Made by a program: the position numbers and the translations under genes
Shown: positions 1 through 6,012 of the stretch, piece after piece
Layout: the number at the start of each line of letters is the position of its first letter
Position numbering within the stretch: the stretch's first letter is position 1
Notes under the pieces: model-generated
What the model saw: the letters and a program-made list of their open reading frames with translations, nothing else
Databases searched by the model: none
Told to the model about the DNA's origin: nothing
Source: Gammaproteobacteria bacterium
GTDB taxonomy: Bacteria; Pseudomonadota; Gammaproteobacteria; UBA6429; Thiohalophilaceae
Reading direction: 5' to 3'
Length of the DNA stretch: 6,852 bases
NCBI GenBank assembly: GCA_013152045.1
Contig: JAADGZ010000031.1
Span: forward strand, 1-6,852

Positions 1-234
1 GAGAAAGCCCTTTATCTGCTGGGGGTAATCGTCAATCTGTTCCAGCAGGATAGGCACGAAATTAACCACGGCCCGGGCCTCGGGTATGGCCTCAAGGTGG
101 GCAGCCATATCCACATAATCCTTGATCCCGTGCAGGTAGGTCCAGGGCTGATAATATTTACCGCTACGAAGATCGCGGTATTCAGGCTGGTGCATGTGCC
201 AATAAAGCACTACTTTCAGGGGCTTAGCGGACAT
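1..234 (-). CDS. GH57 glycoside hydrolase (alpha-amylase/glucanotransferase type), N-terminal part
   Basis: Only the first 78 residues are in the window; the frame is open to the left edge. The protein begins [20 protein letters not shown]. The strand followed by an HQP motif (His15-Gln16-Pro17) is the first conserved region of glycoside hydrolase family 57, and the following [18 protein letters not shown] segment fits the same family. GH57 covers alpha-amylases, 4-alpha-glucanotransferases, amylopullulanases and a branching enzyme; the residues that separate these lie outside the window. No signal peptide is seen, so it is probably cytoplasmic and acts on glycogen or maltodextrin. The ATG (232-234) lies inside the 3' end of glgC, overlapping by 11 bp in another frame, with a GGGGCAG stretch upstream as a modest ribosome site. 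This suggests co-transcription and perhaps translational coupling with glgC. Family assignment is confident, exact activity is not. Confidence 0.85.
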   Translation of the reverse strand, partial: MSAKPLKVVLYWHMHQPEYRDLRSGKYYQPWTYLHGIKDYVDMAAHLEAIPEARAVVNFVPILLEQIDDYPQQIKGFL

Positions 235-1492
235 GATGCAACTTCTGCCCCAGCATTTCTGGAGTCACTAACACCACACCGCCGGGACTGATATGAAAGC
301 GTTCCCGATCATGTTCTGGGTCCTGACCTATCAAGGTACCTTTGGGAACTTTGCAACCCTTGTCGATAATAGCCTTGCTGATCTGGCAATGTTCTCCAAT
401 CACAACATTGGGTAACACCACCGTTTCAGTCAATGAAGAATAGGATTCGACACAAACATTGGAAAACAGCAGGGAATGATGCACTTTCGCCCCCGAGATA
501 ATGCAGCCACCGGAAACCATCGAGTCCACCGCCATGCCGCGCCGGTCCTCATCGTCAAAAATAAATTTGGCTGGTGGCAACTGTTCTTGATAGGTCCAGA
601 TCGGCCAGTTTTCATCATAGAGATTCAACTCTGGTGTGACACTCACCAGTTCCATGTTGGCATCCCAAAATGCATCCACAGTGCCCACATCACGCCAGTA
701 GGCCTGTTTATTATTTTCAGGATCACGAAAGGGATAGGCATAGGCGCGGTAACGTTCGATTACCGCAGGAATAATGTCCTTGCCGAAATCATGACTGGAC
801 TGAGGCGTGTCGGCATCCTTGATTAACTGCTCGAACAGAAATTCGGTATTGAAAACATAAATGCCCATAGAGCACAGTGCCATGTTCTCATTGCCCGGCA
901 TGGGTGTGGGGGTATCGGGTTTTTCGGTAAAGTTCTGAATACGGCTGTCTTGTGCCACCCCCATTACGCCAAACGCGCTGGCCTGCTCCAGTGGTACTTC
1001 AATACAGCCAACCGTAATATCAGCCTGATTTTCTACATGCGAGGCAAGCATTTCGCCATAGTCCATTTTATAAACATGATCACCCGCCAGAATCAGCACA
1101 TATTTGGGCGAATGACTGCGAATGATATCCAGGTTCTGATAAATCGCATCGGCTGTGCCTGCATACCAGGAAGCAGCAATGCGTTGCTGTGCCGGTAGCA
1201 GCTCTACAAATTCGCCAAACTCACCACGCAAATGTCCCCACGCCTTCTGAATATGCGTTAGCAGGGAATGCGCCTTGTACTGCGTCAGCACGCCGGTGCG
1301 ACGAATGCCTGAATTGATACAATTGGAAAGAGGAAAGTCAATAATCCGGAACTTGCCGCCAAAGGGTACCGCCGGCTTGGCCCGCCAATGGGTTAGATCC
1401 TTGAGCCTGGAACCCCGTCCACCGGCCATAATAAGCGCCAGTGTGTCACGAGTAAGCCGACTAACGAAACGTGGAGACCGATCATCATTCAT
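224..1492 (-). CDS. glgC: Glucose-1-phosphate adenylyltransferase (ADP-glucose pyrophosphorylase)
   Basis: Makes ADP-glucose and pyrophosphate from glucose-1-phosphate and ATP, the committed and usually allosterically controlled step of bacterial glycogen synthesis; a cytoplasmic tetramer in characterised relatives. With the start at 1492 the protein has 422 residues, close to the 431 of E. coli. Visible landmarks are the nucleotidyltransferase loop GGRGSRLKD (24-32), [17 protein letters not shown] (37-53), WYAGTADA (109-116), LAGDHVYK with Asp138 matching the E. coli catalytic Asp142, FTEKP with Lys191 matching the glucose-1-phosphate-binding Lys195, SHDFGKD (233-239), YWRDVGT (265-271), and a C-terminal left-handed beta-helix region from about 308. 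Trp36 stands where E. coli has the activator-site Lys39. An ATG six bases upstream (1498) is in frame, but GGGAAG sits 7 nt before the 1492 ATG and only 1 nt before the other, so 1492 is preferred. It is transcribed away from glgB and overlaps the GH57 gene downstream. Confidence 0.97.
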   Translation of the reverse strand: MNDDRSPRFVSRLTRDTLALIMAGGRGSRLKDLTHWRAKPAVPFGGKFRIIDFPLSNCINSGIRRTGVLTQYKAHSLLTHIQKAWGHLRGEFGEFVELLPAQQRIAASWYAGTADAIYQNLDIIRSHSPKYVLILAGDHVYKMDYGEMLASHVENQADITVGCIEVPLEQASAFGVMGVAQDSRIQNFTEKPDTPTPMPGNENMALCSMGIYVFNTEFLFEQLIKDADTPQSSHDFGKDIIPAVIERYRAYAYPFRDPENNKQAYWRDVGTVDAFWDANMELVSVTPELNLYDENWPIWTYQEQLPPAKFIFDDEDRRGMAVDSMVSGGCIISGAKVHHSLLFSNVCVESYSSLTETVVLPNVVIGEHCQISKAIIDKGCKVPKGTLIGQDPEHDRERFHISPGGVVLVTPEMLGQKLHHVR

Positions 1493-1518
1493 GAGCATAC
1501 TTCCCGGTTATTGCACAG

Positions 1519-1547
1519 GCAAAAACAGAGGCTGTCTGCTGTTTTGC
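1519..1547 (-). repeat. Inverted repeat in the glgC leader
   Basis: Read on the minus strand, GCAAAACAG (1547-1539) can pair with CTGTTTTTGC (1528-1519) around a 10-nt loop: nine pairs with one bulged base. It lies between the candidate glgC promoter and the start codon, ending 13 nt before the GGGAA ribosome site. A TTGCACA heptamer occurs on the plus strand at both sides (1511-1517 and 1544-1550). It could be a leader hairpin affecting glgC translation, or a protein-binding site. The role is inferred only from position. Confidence 0.4.
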
Positions 1548-1568
1548 ACATGCGTATTTCGCCCTATT

Positions 1569-1598
1569 TTTATAGTATTGTGGTCAGGTAATCATCAA
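1569..1598 (-). promoter_or_regulatory. Candidate sigma-70 promoter of glgC
   Basis: On the minus strand a -35-like TTGATG (1598-1593, four of six consensus bases) is followed after 18 bp by TATAAA (1574-1569, five of six). Transcription would start near 1562, giving a leader of about 70 nt before the glgC start. This is the best promoter match in the divergent region. I found no comparably good sigma-70 match for glgB on the plus strand. Confidence 0.45.
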
Positions 1599-1604
1599 TA
1601 AACA

Positions 1605-1627
1605 GGTCGCGGCTGCCAACGGCGACC
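1605..1627. repeat. Inverted repeat between glgC and glgB
   Basis: A perfect 6-bp inverted repeat, GGTCGC (1605-1610) and GCGACC (1622-1627), is separated by 11 bp. It lies just upstream of the candidate glgC -35 element and about 150 bp before glgB. It could be a regulator site or, if glgB transcription begins further upstream, a leader hairpin. It is short enough that chance remains possible. Confidence 0.3.
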
Positions 1628-1679
1628 AAAGAAAATGACTATACATATAGAAATGGTACACTTCGTTTGTTACTCAACC

Positions 1680-1700
1680 ATAACGCATTATTGCGGTTAT
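1680..1700. repeat. Operator-like inverted repeat upstream of glgB
   Basis: ATAACGCA (1680-1687) pairs with TGCGGTTAT (1692-1700) around TTAT, giving eight pairs with a single bulged base. The AT-rich stretch that follows (1701-1714) and the position 75 to 95 bp before the glgB start fit a control element of glgB, either a DNA-binding site or an mRNA hairpin. No recognised regulator motif was matched. Confidence 0.35.
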
Positions 1701-1774
1701 CGTAAAAATAATAAAGCGCAATTTTCCCTCTGGCGCGGTAGAATAAACAACCTTACTGGTTACCGGCACCGCTC

Positions 1775-3991
1775 ATGTCAAACTTATCTGAGAACAATCC
1801 GTTTGCCGACGACCCGACACTTTCACCTGCGCTGCAGGTTGAGTTACAGCGGGTCATGGAAGCACGTCACCATGATCCCTTTTCCGTCCTCGGGCGCCAT
1901 ATTCAAGGTGACACCGCCAGCGTCTGCATTTTCAAACCCCACGTCGAACAGCTAAGCATAACCTCACAACGGCTACCGATGCGCCGACTGGGTAACAGTG
2001 ATCTCTTTATCTGGCAAGGCGAAGCCAAAAAGGTTCCTGAACACTATCAACTACACTGGATCTCGGACGGGCAGGAAGTTAGTGAATATGATCCTTATTG
2101 TTTTGCCCCACAACTACCCGATTTTGATATTCATCTTTTTGCCGAGGGCAAACACTGGCATATACAACATTTTCTGGGCGCACACCTACACCAGGTTGGC
2201 GACATCAAAGGCGTGCTGTTTGCCACCTGGGCACCCAATGCTGAACGCGTCAGCGTCATTGGTGAGTTCAATCACTGGGATGGGCGAGTTCACCCCATGC
2301 GGGTACGCGGTGGCGGTGTCTGGGAACTCTTTATCCCGGGTATGCAAGCCGGTGGACTCTACAAGTTCGAGATCCGCAATCGCGATTCCGGCGAGATACT
2401 CACCAAAACTGACCCTTACGCCCGCCAATATGAGCTACGCCCCAATACTGCCGCCGTTATCACCGGCGAAAGTGAGTACCCATGGCAAGATAATAAATGG
2501 ATAGAAGAACGCCAAAAGTATGACTGGCAACATCGTCCGACTTCAATTTACGAAGTTCATCTTGGATCCTGGCAACAGGATGCCGATGGTGGATTTCTAA
2601 ATTATCGTGAGCTGGCTCAACGCCTGGTTGCCTATGTACTTGAACTGGGCTTCACCCATATCGAACTCATGCCGATTACCGAACACCCGCTGGACGCGTC
2701 ATGGGGATACCAGACTACCGGCTATTTCGCCCCGACCAGCCGTTTCGGCACGGCCGATGATTTCCGTTATTTTATCGACCACTGTCACCAACATAACATT
2801 GGCGTATTACTCGACTGGGTACCCGCACATTTTCCAAAAGATGCTCATGGCCTGGCCCGTTTCGATGGCAGCCCGCTGTACGAACACGAAGATCCCCGCC
2901 GTGGCGAACACCGCGACTGGGGCACCTTGATTTACAACTTCGGCCGTAACGAGGTGAAAAACTTTCTCCTCGCCAGCGCGCTTTTCTGGCTAGAAGAGTT
3001 TCATATCGACGGCCTACGCGTCGATGCCGTGGCCTCCATGCTGTATCTGGATTATTCACGCAAGGACAATGACTGGATTCCTAACGTTCATGGTGGTAAC
3101 GAGAATCTCGAAGCCATTGCCTTTCTACGCGATCTAAATACCCTTACCCATACTCAACAACCCGGCACGGTTATTGTTGCCGAGGAATCCACCGCCTGGC
3201 CCCAGGTCACTCGTCCTGTCGATATGGGCGGGCTGGGCTTTTCCATGAAATGGAACATGGGTTGGATGCACGATGTGCTCAAATACATGGCCGAAGATCC
3301 TGTTCACCGGCAGTATCATCACAATCAACTCACCTTCGGTTTGCTGTACGCCTTTACCGAAAATTTTGTCCTGCCCTTCTCTCACGATGAAGTGGTACAC
3401 GGCAAATCATCCATGTTAAATAAAATGCCCGGTGATGAGTGGCAACGCTTTGCCAATCTACGCCTGCTGTACTGTTATATGTTTACCTACCCCGGTAAAA
3501 AACTACTTTTCATGGGCTGTGAATTCGGTCAGGGCAATGAATGGAATCATGAAACACAACTAGACTGGTATGTACTCGACTACCCCTTGCATCAGGGTAT
3601 AAAGCACCTGCTAACGGATCTCAACAACCTGTATAAAAATGAGCCTGCCCTGCATCAACTCGATTTTGAGCATCAGGGTTTTGAATGGCTCGACTGTGAA
3701 AACAAACAGCATTCCATCCTCGCCTATATCCGTAAGGATGAACAGCATCAGGTGCTGGTGATTCTAAACTTCACGCCGGTGCCGCGTAAGCAGTATCGCA
3801 TCGGTGTCCCTCTTCCGGGGGCATATCGGGAAATGATCAACTCAGACTCGGAATATTACGCCGGTGGTAATATCGGCAACGCCGGGTTGGTGCTGACTGA
3901 AGTCGAACCCTGTATGGGACGCAACTATTCCCTGACCCTGAACCTGCCACCGCTGGCGGCGCTGGTTTTGAAGCTTGAGGAACAAACATAA
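1775..3991 (+). CDS. glgB: 1,4-alpha-glucan branching enzyme (GH13)
   Basis: Cuts alpha-1,4-glucan chains and transfers the piece to an alpha-1,6 position, creating glycogen branch points in the cytoplasm. The 738 residues compare with 728 in E. coli GlgB, and the layout is the full proteobacterial type: N1 module (about 25-115, containing [10 protein letters not shown]), CBM48 module (about 145-230, with [20 protein letters not shown]), catalytic barrel (about 255-600) and a C-terminal beta domain. The GH13 residues are present: region I DWVPAHF (347-353), nucleophile Asp417 in GLRVDAV, acid/base Glu470 in AEES, and stabiliser Asp538 in FSHDE, with the same spacing as E. coli Asp405, Glu458 and Asp526. 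The ATG at 1775 is the only reasonable start, because an in-frame TAG lies at 1739 and no other start codon follows it. The ribosome site is poor. It is the first gene of a glgB-glgA unit. Confidence 0.98.
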   Translation: MSNLSENNPFADDPTLSPALQVELQRVMEARHHDPFSVLGRHIQGDTASVCIFKPHVEQLSITSQRLPMRRLGNSDLFIWQGEAKKVPEHYQLHWISDGQEVSEYDPYCFAPQLPDFDIHLFAEGKHWHIQHFLGAHLHQVGDIKGVLFATWAPNAERVSVIGEFNHWDGRVHPMRVRGGGVWELFIPGMQAGGLYKFEIRNRDSGEILTKTDPYARQYELRPNTAAVITGESEYPWQDNKWIEERQKYDWQHRPTSIYEVHLGSWQQDADGGFLNYRELAQRLVAYVLELGFTHIELMPITEHPLDASWGYQTTGYFAPTSRFGTADDFRYFIDHCHQHNIGVLLDWVPAHFPKDAHGLARFDGSPLYEHEDPRRGEHRDWGTLIYNFGRNEVKNFLLASALFWLEEFHIDGLRVDAVASMLYLDYSRKDNDWIPNVHGGNENLEAIAFLRDLNTLTHTQQPGTVIVAEESTAWPQVTRPVDMGGLGFSMKWNMGWMHDVLKYMAEDPVHRQYHHNQLTFGLLYAFTENFVLPFSHDEVVHGKSSMLNKMPGDEWQRFANLRLLYCYMFTYPGKKLLFMGCEFGQGNEWNHETQLDWYVLDYPLHQGIKHLLTDLNNLYKNEPALHQLDFEHQGFEWLDCENKQHSILAYIRKDEQHQVLVILNFTPVPRKQYRIGVPLPGAYREMINSDSEYYAGGNIGNAGLVLTEVEPCMGRNYSLTLNLPPLAALVLKLEEQT

Positions 3992-3999
3992 GCACTTAC

Positions 4000-4021
4000 T
4001 TCGCTGGCCCACTCTGGCGAA
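4000..4021 (+). other. Hairpin between glgB and glgA
   Basis: TTCGCTGG (4000-4007) can pair in RNA with CTGGCGAA (4014-4021) around CCCACT: eight pairs, two of them G-U. It begins nine bases after the glgB stop codon. No U-run follows directly (CCTTGTAATTAATTTT comes next), so a strong intrinsic terminator is unlikely. It could stabilise the upstream message or set the glgB to glgA expression ratio. Confidence 0.4.
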
Positions 4022-4066
4022 CCTTGTAATTAATTTTAAAAATAGAAACACATCGGAAACTTTTAT

Positions 4067-5527
4067 ATGAGCCGCATACTGTTTGCCACCAGTGAAGCTT
4101 ATCCCCTGATTAAGACCGGTGGGCTGGCCGATGTTGCTGGCAGCCTGCCGCGCGCCCTGCGCTCACTAAAACAGGATATACGCCTGATCCTGCCTGCCTA
4201 CCCCGAAGCCCGCAAGCGCATGGGTAAATGCAAAACCATCGCCGAGTTTGAACTGGATGACCATAGCATCAAACTGCTGCAGGGCCGCCTACCCGGTAGC
4301 CGGGTCACAACCTGGCTAATCGACGCTACATTTTTTGATCGCCCCGGCAACCCCTATATGAATGAAGAGGGTCAGATCTGGCCCGACAATGCCGAACGTT
4401 TTGCGCTCTTCAGCAAAGCGATCTGCCACATTGCCATGGATCGAATCGGGCTTGGCTGGCAGGCCGATCTGGTGCATTGCAACGACTGGCAAACCGCCCT
4501 TGTTCCCGCCCTGCTGGATCAGGAACCCCAACGCCCGGCCACGCTCTTCACCGTTCACAACCTGGCCTATCAGGGGCTGTTTGATTATGACACTTTTGTA
4601 AAGTTGAGACTGCCAGCTCATCTCTGGCAGTATGAGGCGCTGGAATTTTACAACCAGCTTTCTTTTATAAAAGGCGGACTGGTGTTCGCCGACAGCATCA
4701 GCACGGTCAGCCCAAGTTACGCCGAGGAAATCCAGCGGCCTGAATTCGGCTACGGACTGGATGGTCTGCTGCGTCGCCGCCAACAGCAGCTCAGCGGGAT
4801 TCTCAACGGCATTGATGTAGACGAATGGAACCCAGGTACCGATCCCCGCCTGGTGCAGAATTACAATCGCCGCTCACTGGCAAAAAAAGCCGTCAACAAA
4901 ATAGCCCTGCAAAATTATTTTAAGCTGCCGGAAAAACCCGAGACACTGTTATTTGGTTTTATCGGCCGCCTGGTCGAGCAGAAGGGACTCGACGATATTC
5001 TTGCCAGCCTGCCAGGTATGCTGGAGATGCCCGTGCAATTTGTCTTTCTCGGCAGTGGCCAGCATGAGTATGAACAGGGTCTGCGCAAACTGGCCAACCA
5101 GCATCCGAATAAAATTGCCGTGCAGATCGGTTACAGCGAGGAACTATCGCATCGTATCGAGGCAGGCACGGATGCCTTTCTCATGCCTTCCACTTTTGAA
5201 CCCTGCGGCCTTAACCAATTATACAGTCTGCGTTACGGTACTCTGCCAGTGGTGCGAAAAGTCGGCGGACTAAGCGATACCGTACAAGATATTACCCCAA
5301 AAAATCTTGATAATGACCGCGCCACCGGAATTGTTTTTGCCGGTACAACAGGTGATGGCCTGCCCGAAGCTCTGCTCAGAACGCAGCAACTGTACCAAAA
5401 TAAAACACGCTGGAAACAGGTACAACTTGCCGCCATGCGTCAGGATTTTTCCTGGCAGCGCAGTGCACAAACCTATCTTGAATTATATAAAACCAGCCTG
5501 GAACGAAATCCAAAGCCCTTAAATTAA
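4067..5527 (+). CDS. glgA: Glycogen synthase (ADP-glucose, GT5)
   Basis: Transfers glucose from ADP-glucose to the non-reducing end of alpha-1,4-glucan, lengthening glycogen chains in the cytoplasm. The 486 residues match the usual 470 to 490 of bacterial GlgA. It has the GT-B fold signatures: an N-terminal Rossmann domain opening with KTGGLADVAGSLP, where Lys16 corresponds to E. coli Lys15 contacting ADP-glucose; HCNDW (137-141); TVHNLAYQG (162-170); ILNGIDVDEWNP (245-256); and in the C-terminal domain GFIGRLVEQKG with Arg301 and Lys306, plus STFEPCGLNQ with Glu378 (E. coli Arg300, Lys305, Glu377). The start has GGAAA 7 nt upstream. It lies 75 bp after glgB and is probably co-transcribed with it, as I saw no convincing separate promoter. 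Its stop codon is 6 bp from that of the convergent small gene. Confidence 0.98.
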   Translation: MSRILFATSEAYPLIKTGGLADVAGSLPRALRSLKQDIRLILPAYPEARKRMGKCKTIAEFELDDHSIKLLQGRLPGSRVTTWLIDATFFDRPGNPYMNEEGQIWPDNAERFALFSKAICHIAMDRIGLGWQADLVHCNDWQTALVPALLDQEPQRPATLFTVHNLAYQGLFDYDTFVKLRLPAHLWQYEALEFYNQLSFIKGGLVFADSISTVSPSYAEEIQRPEFGYGLDGLLRRRQQQLSGILNGIDVDEWNPGTDPRLVQNYNRRSLAKKAVNKIALQNYFKLPEKPETLLFGFIGRLVEQKGLDDILASLPGMLEMPVQFVFLGSGQHEYEQGLRKLANQHPNKIAVQIGYSEELSHRIEAGTDAFLMPSTFEPCGLNQLYSLRYGTLPVVRKVGGLSDTVQDITPKNLDNDRATGIVFAGTTGDGLPEALLRTQQLYQNKTRWKQVQLAAMRQDFSWQRSAQTYLELYKTSLERNPKPLN

Positions 5528-5533
5528 CTATCC

Positions 5534-5731
5534 CTATTGCCTTTTTGCAGTACTGAGACAATCCTTACGCCAGAGGCAGCCCATCTGATCACACTCACCA
5601 CTATCCGCAGTAGCAAAACAGGCATAATTGCCCTCGACCTGCTGAATTTTACGGATAAGATTTACTTTTGTTGTTTTGCCTGACTTGATCCCGTTTTCTT
5701 TCGCAATCGTGCGAATCTGCTGCATCTGCAT
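5534..5731 (-). CDS. Small SAP/HeH-domain protein with four cysteines
   Basis: A 65-residue protein starting MQMQQIRTIAKENGIKSGKT. Residues about 2-33 read as a helix-extended loop-helix fold (SAP or Rho N-terminal type): an amphipathic first helix, the Gly-Ile-Lys-Ser-Gly-Lys loop, then KVNLIRKIQ. Such folds typically bind DNA or RNA. The C-terminal half carries Cys38, Cys47, Cys52 and Cys58 (spacing 8, 4, 5) in ACFATADSGECDQMGCLWRKDC, which could bind a metal or form disulfides. It resembles short proteins annotated only as SAP domain-containing in proteobacteria; that is from memory and unchecked. Coding status is supported by an excellent ribosome site (AAGGAG, 6 nt before the ATG) and by the domain-like sequence. 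It is convergent with glgA and divergent from gnd, so it forms its own transcription unit. Function is unknown; a link to glycogen is not shown. Confidence 0.8.
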   Translation of the reverse strand: MQMQQIRTIAKENGIKSGKTTKVNLIRKIQQVEGNYACFATADSGECDQMGCLWRKDCLSTAKRQ

Positions 5732-5737
5732 CTGTCA

Positions 5738-5743
5738 CTCCTT
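5738..5743 (-). promoter_or_regulatory. Ribosome binding site of the SAP/Cys4 gene
   Basis: On the minus strand AAGGAG stands 6 nt before the ATG at 5731, near the ideal Shine-Dalgarno arrangement and the strongest in the window. It selects the first ATG over the second in-frame one at 5725, and is a main reason to treat this short frame as a real gene. Confidence 0.75.
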
Positions 5744-5780
5744 AAAAATGAAAAACCACAATCGCCAAATACCTGATGAA

Positions 5781-5789
5781 GGTATAGCA
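5781..5789 (-). promoter_or_regulatory. Candidate extended -10 promoter of the SAP/Cys4 gene
   Basis: The minus strand reads TGCTATACC: a TGn extension followed by TATACC (four of six consensus bases). There is no good -35 element at the usual distance, which extended -10 promoters can tolerate. Transcription would start near 5774, leaving a leader of about 43 nt. The inverted repeat at 5796-5829 covers the spacer and -35 position. Confidence 0.3.
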
Positions 5790-5795
5790 AATAAA

Positions 5796-5829
5796 TTTCA
5801 AATTGCACCCCGGAATTGTGCATTTGAAA
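5796..5829. repeat. Long inverted repeat upstream of the SAP/Cys4 gene
   Basis: TTTCAAATTGCAC (5796-5808) and GTGCATTTGAAA (5818-5829) are reverse complements over 12 bp apart from one extra T in the left arm, separated by the 9-bp CCCGGAATT. This is the longest inverted repeat I found in the window. It lies in the divergent region between the small gene and gnd, just upstream of the candidate promoter of the small gene. An operator for a dimeric regulator is one reading, an RNA hairpin another. No long U-run follows on either strand. Confidence 0.55.
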
Positions 5830-5938
5830 AAACAATAAGCATCGTATGCTATGACCGCTATCAAGCCCGCAGGTTCATACAGCCGTAAAAAACGTTCGCT
5901 TTATGGCTTCCTGTTATGACATATCTGCTACTCTGTAG

Positions 5939-5968
5939 TTAAGGTTTTGAAGTGTAAGCCCGTATATT
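5939..5968 (+). promoter_or_regulatory. Weak candidate promoter of gnd
   Basis: TATATT (5963-5968, five of six -10 bases) is preceded after 18 bp by TTAAGG (5939-5944, only three of six -35 bases). Transcription would start near 5975, about 38 nt before the preferred gnd start. The -35 match is poor, so this is a tentative call. Confidence 0.2.
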
Positions 5969-6012
5969 TACTTTATGAATCGGAAGCCCCCCACTAACTC
6001 AGGATGAAGAAA

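Noticed and set aside
476..826. A 116-codon plus-strand frame opposite glgC
   Set aside because: Shadow of glgC; no domain-like sequence and no separate ribosome site of note.
1499..1562. Possible CsrA control of glgC as in E. coli
   Set aside because: The presumed leader contains only one GGA, at the ribosome site, and none in a hairpin loop; a convincing target usually has several.
1635..1955. A plus-strand frame across the glgC/glgB intergenic region into glgB
   Set aside because: Its second half overlaps the real glgB frame, its first half is low-quality sequence from the control region, and no ribosome site supports it.
4022..4066. Separate promoter for glgA in the AT-rich gap
   Set aside because: TTGTAA at 4025-4029 and the AT-rich runs after it do not give a -35/-10 pair with 16 to 18 bp spacing.
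4316..4783. A 155-codon open frame on the minus strand inside glgA
   Set aside because: It lies entirely antisense to a clear glgA, its protein shows no recognisable motif, and such frames are expected opposite long genes.
5830..5850. Minus-strand hairpin AGCAT-ACG-ATGCT followed a few bases later by six T, terminator-like
   Set aside because: The stem has only five pairs, mostly A-T, and no gene lies upstream on that strand to be terminated.
5860..5885. GGTTCATAC resembling a tRNA T-loop
   Set aside because: No acceptor stem, anticodon arm or other tRNA feature can be drawn around it.
5748..5888. A 46-codon plus-strand frame (MKNHNRQIPDEG...) in the region upstream of gnd
   Set aside because: No ribosome site, unrecognised sequence, and it spans the inverted repeat and the probable control region of the small gene.
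6004..6012. Upstream ATG as the start of gnd
   Set aside because: The AGG is directly against this ATG, too close for a ribosome site, and the family normally starts just before IGLG, matching the ATG at 6013.
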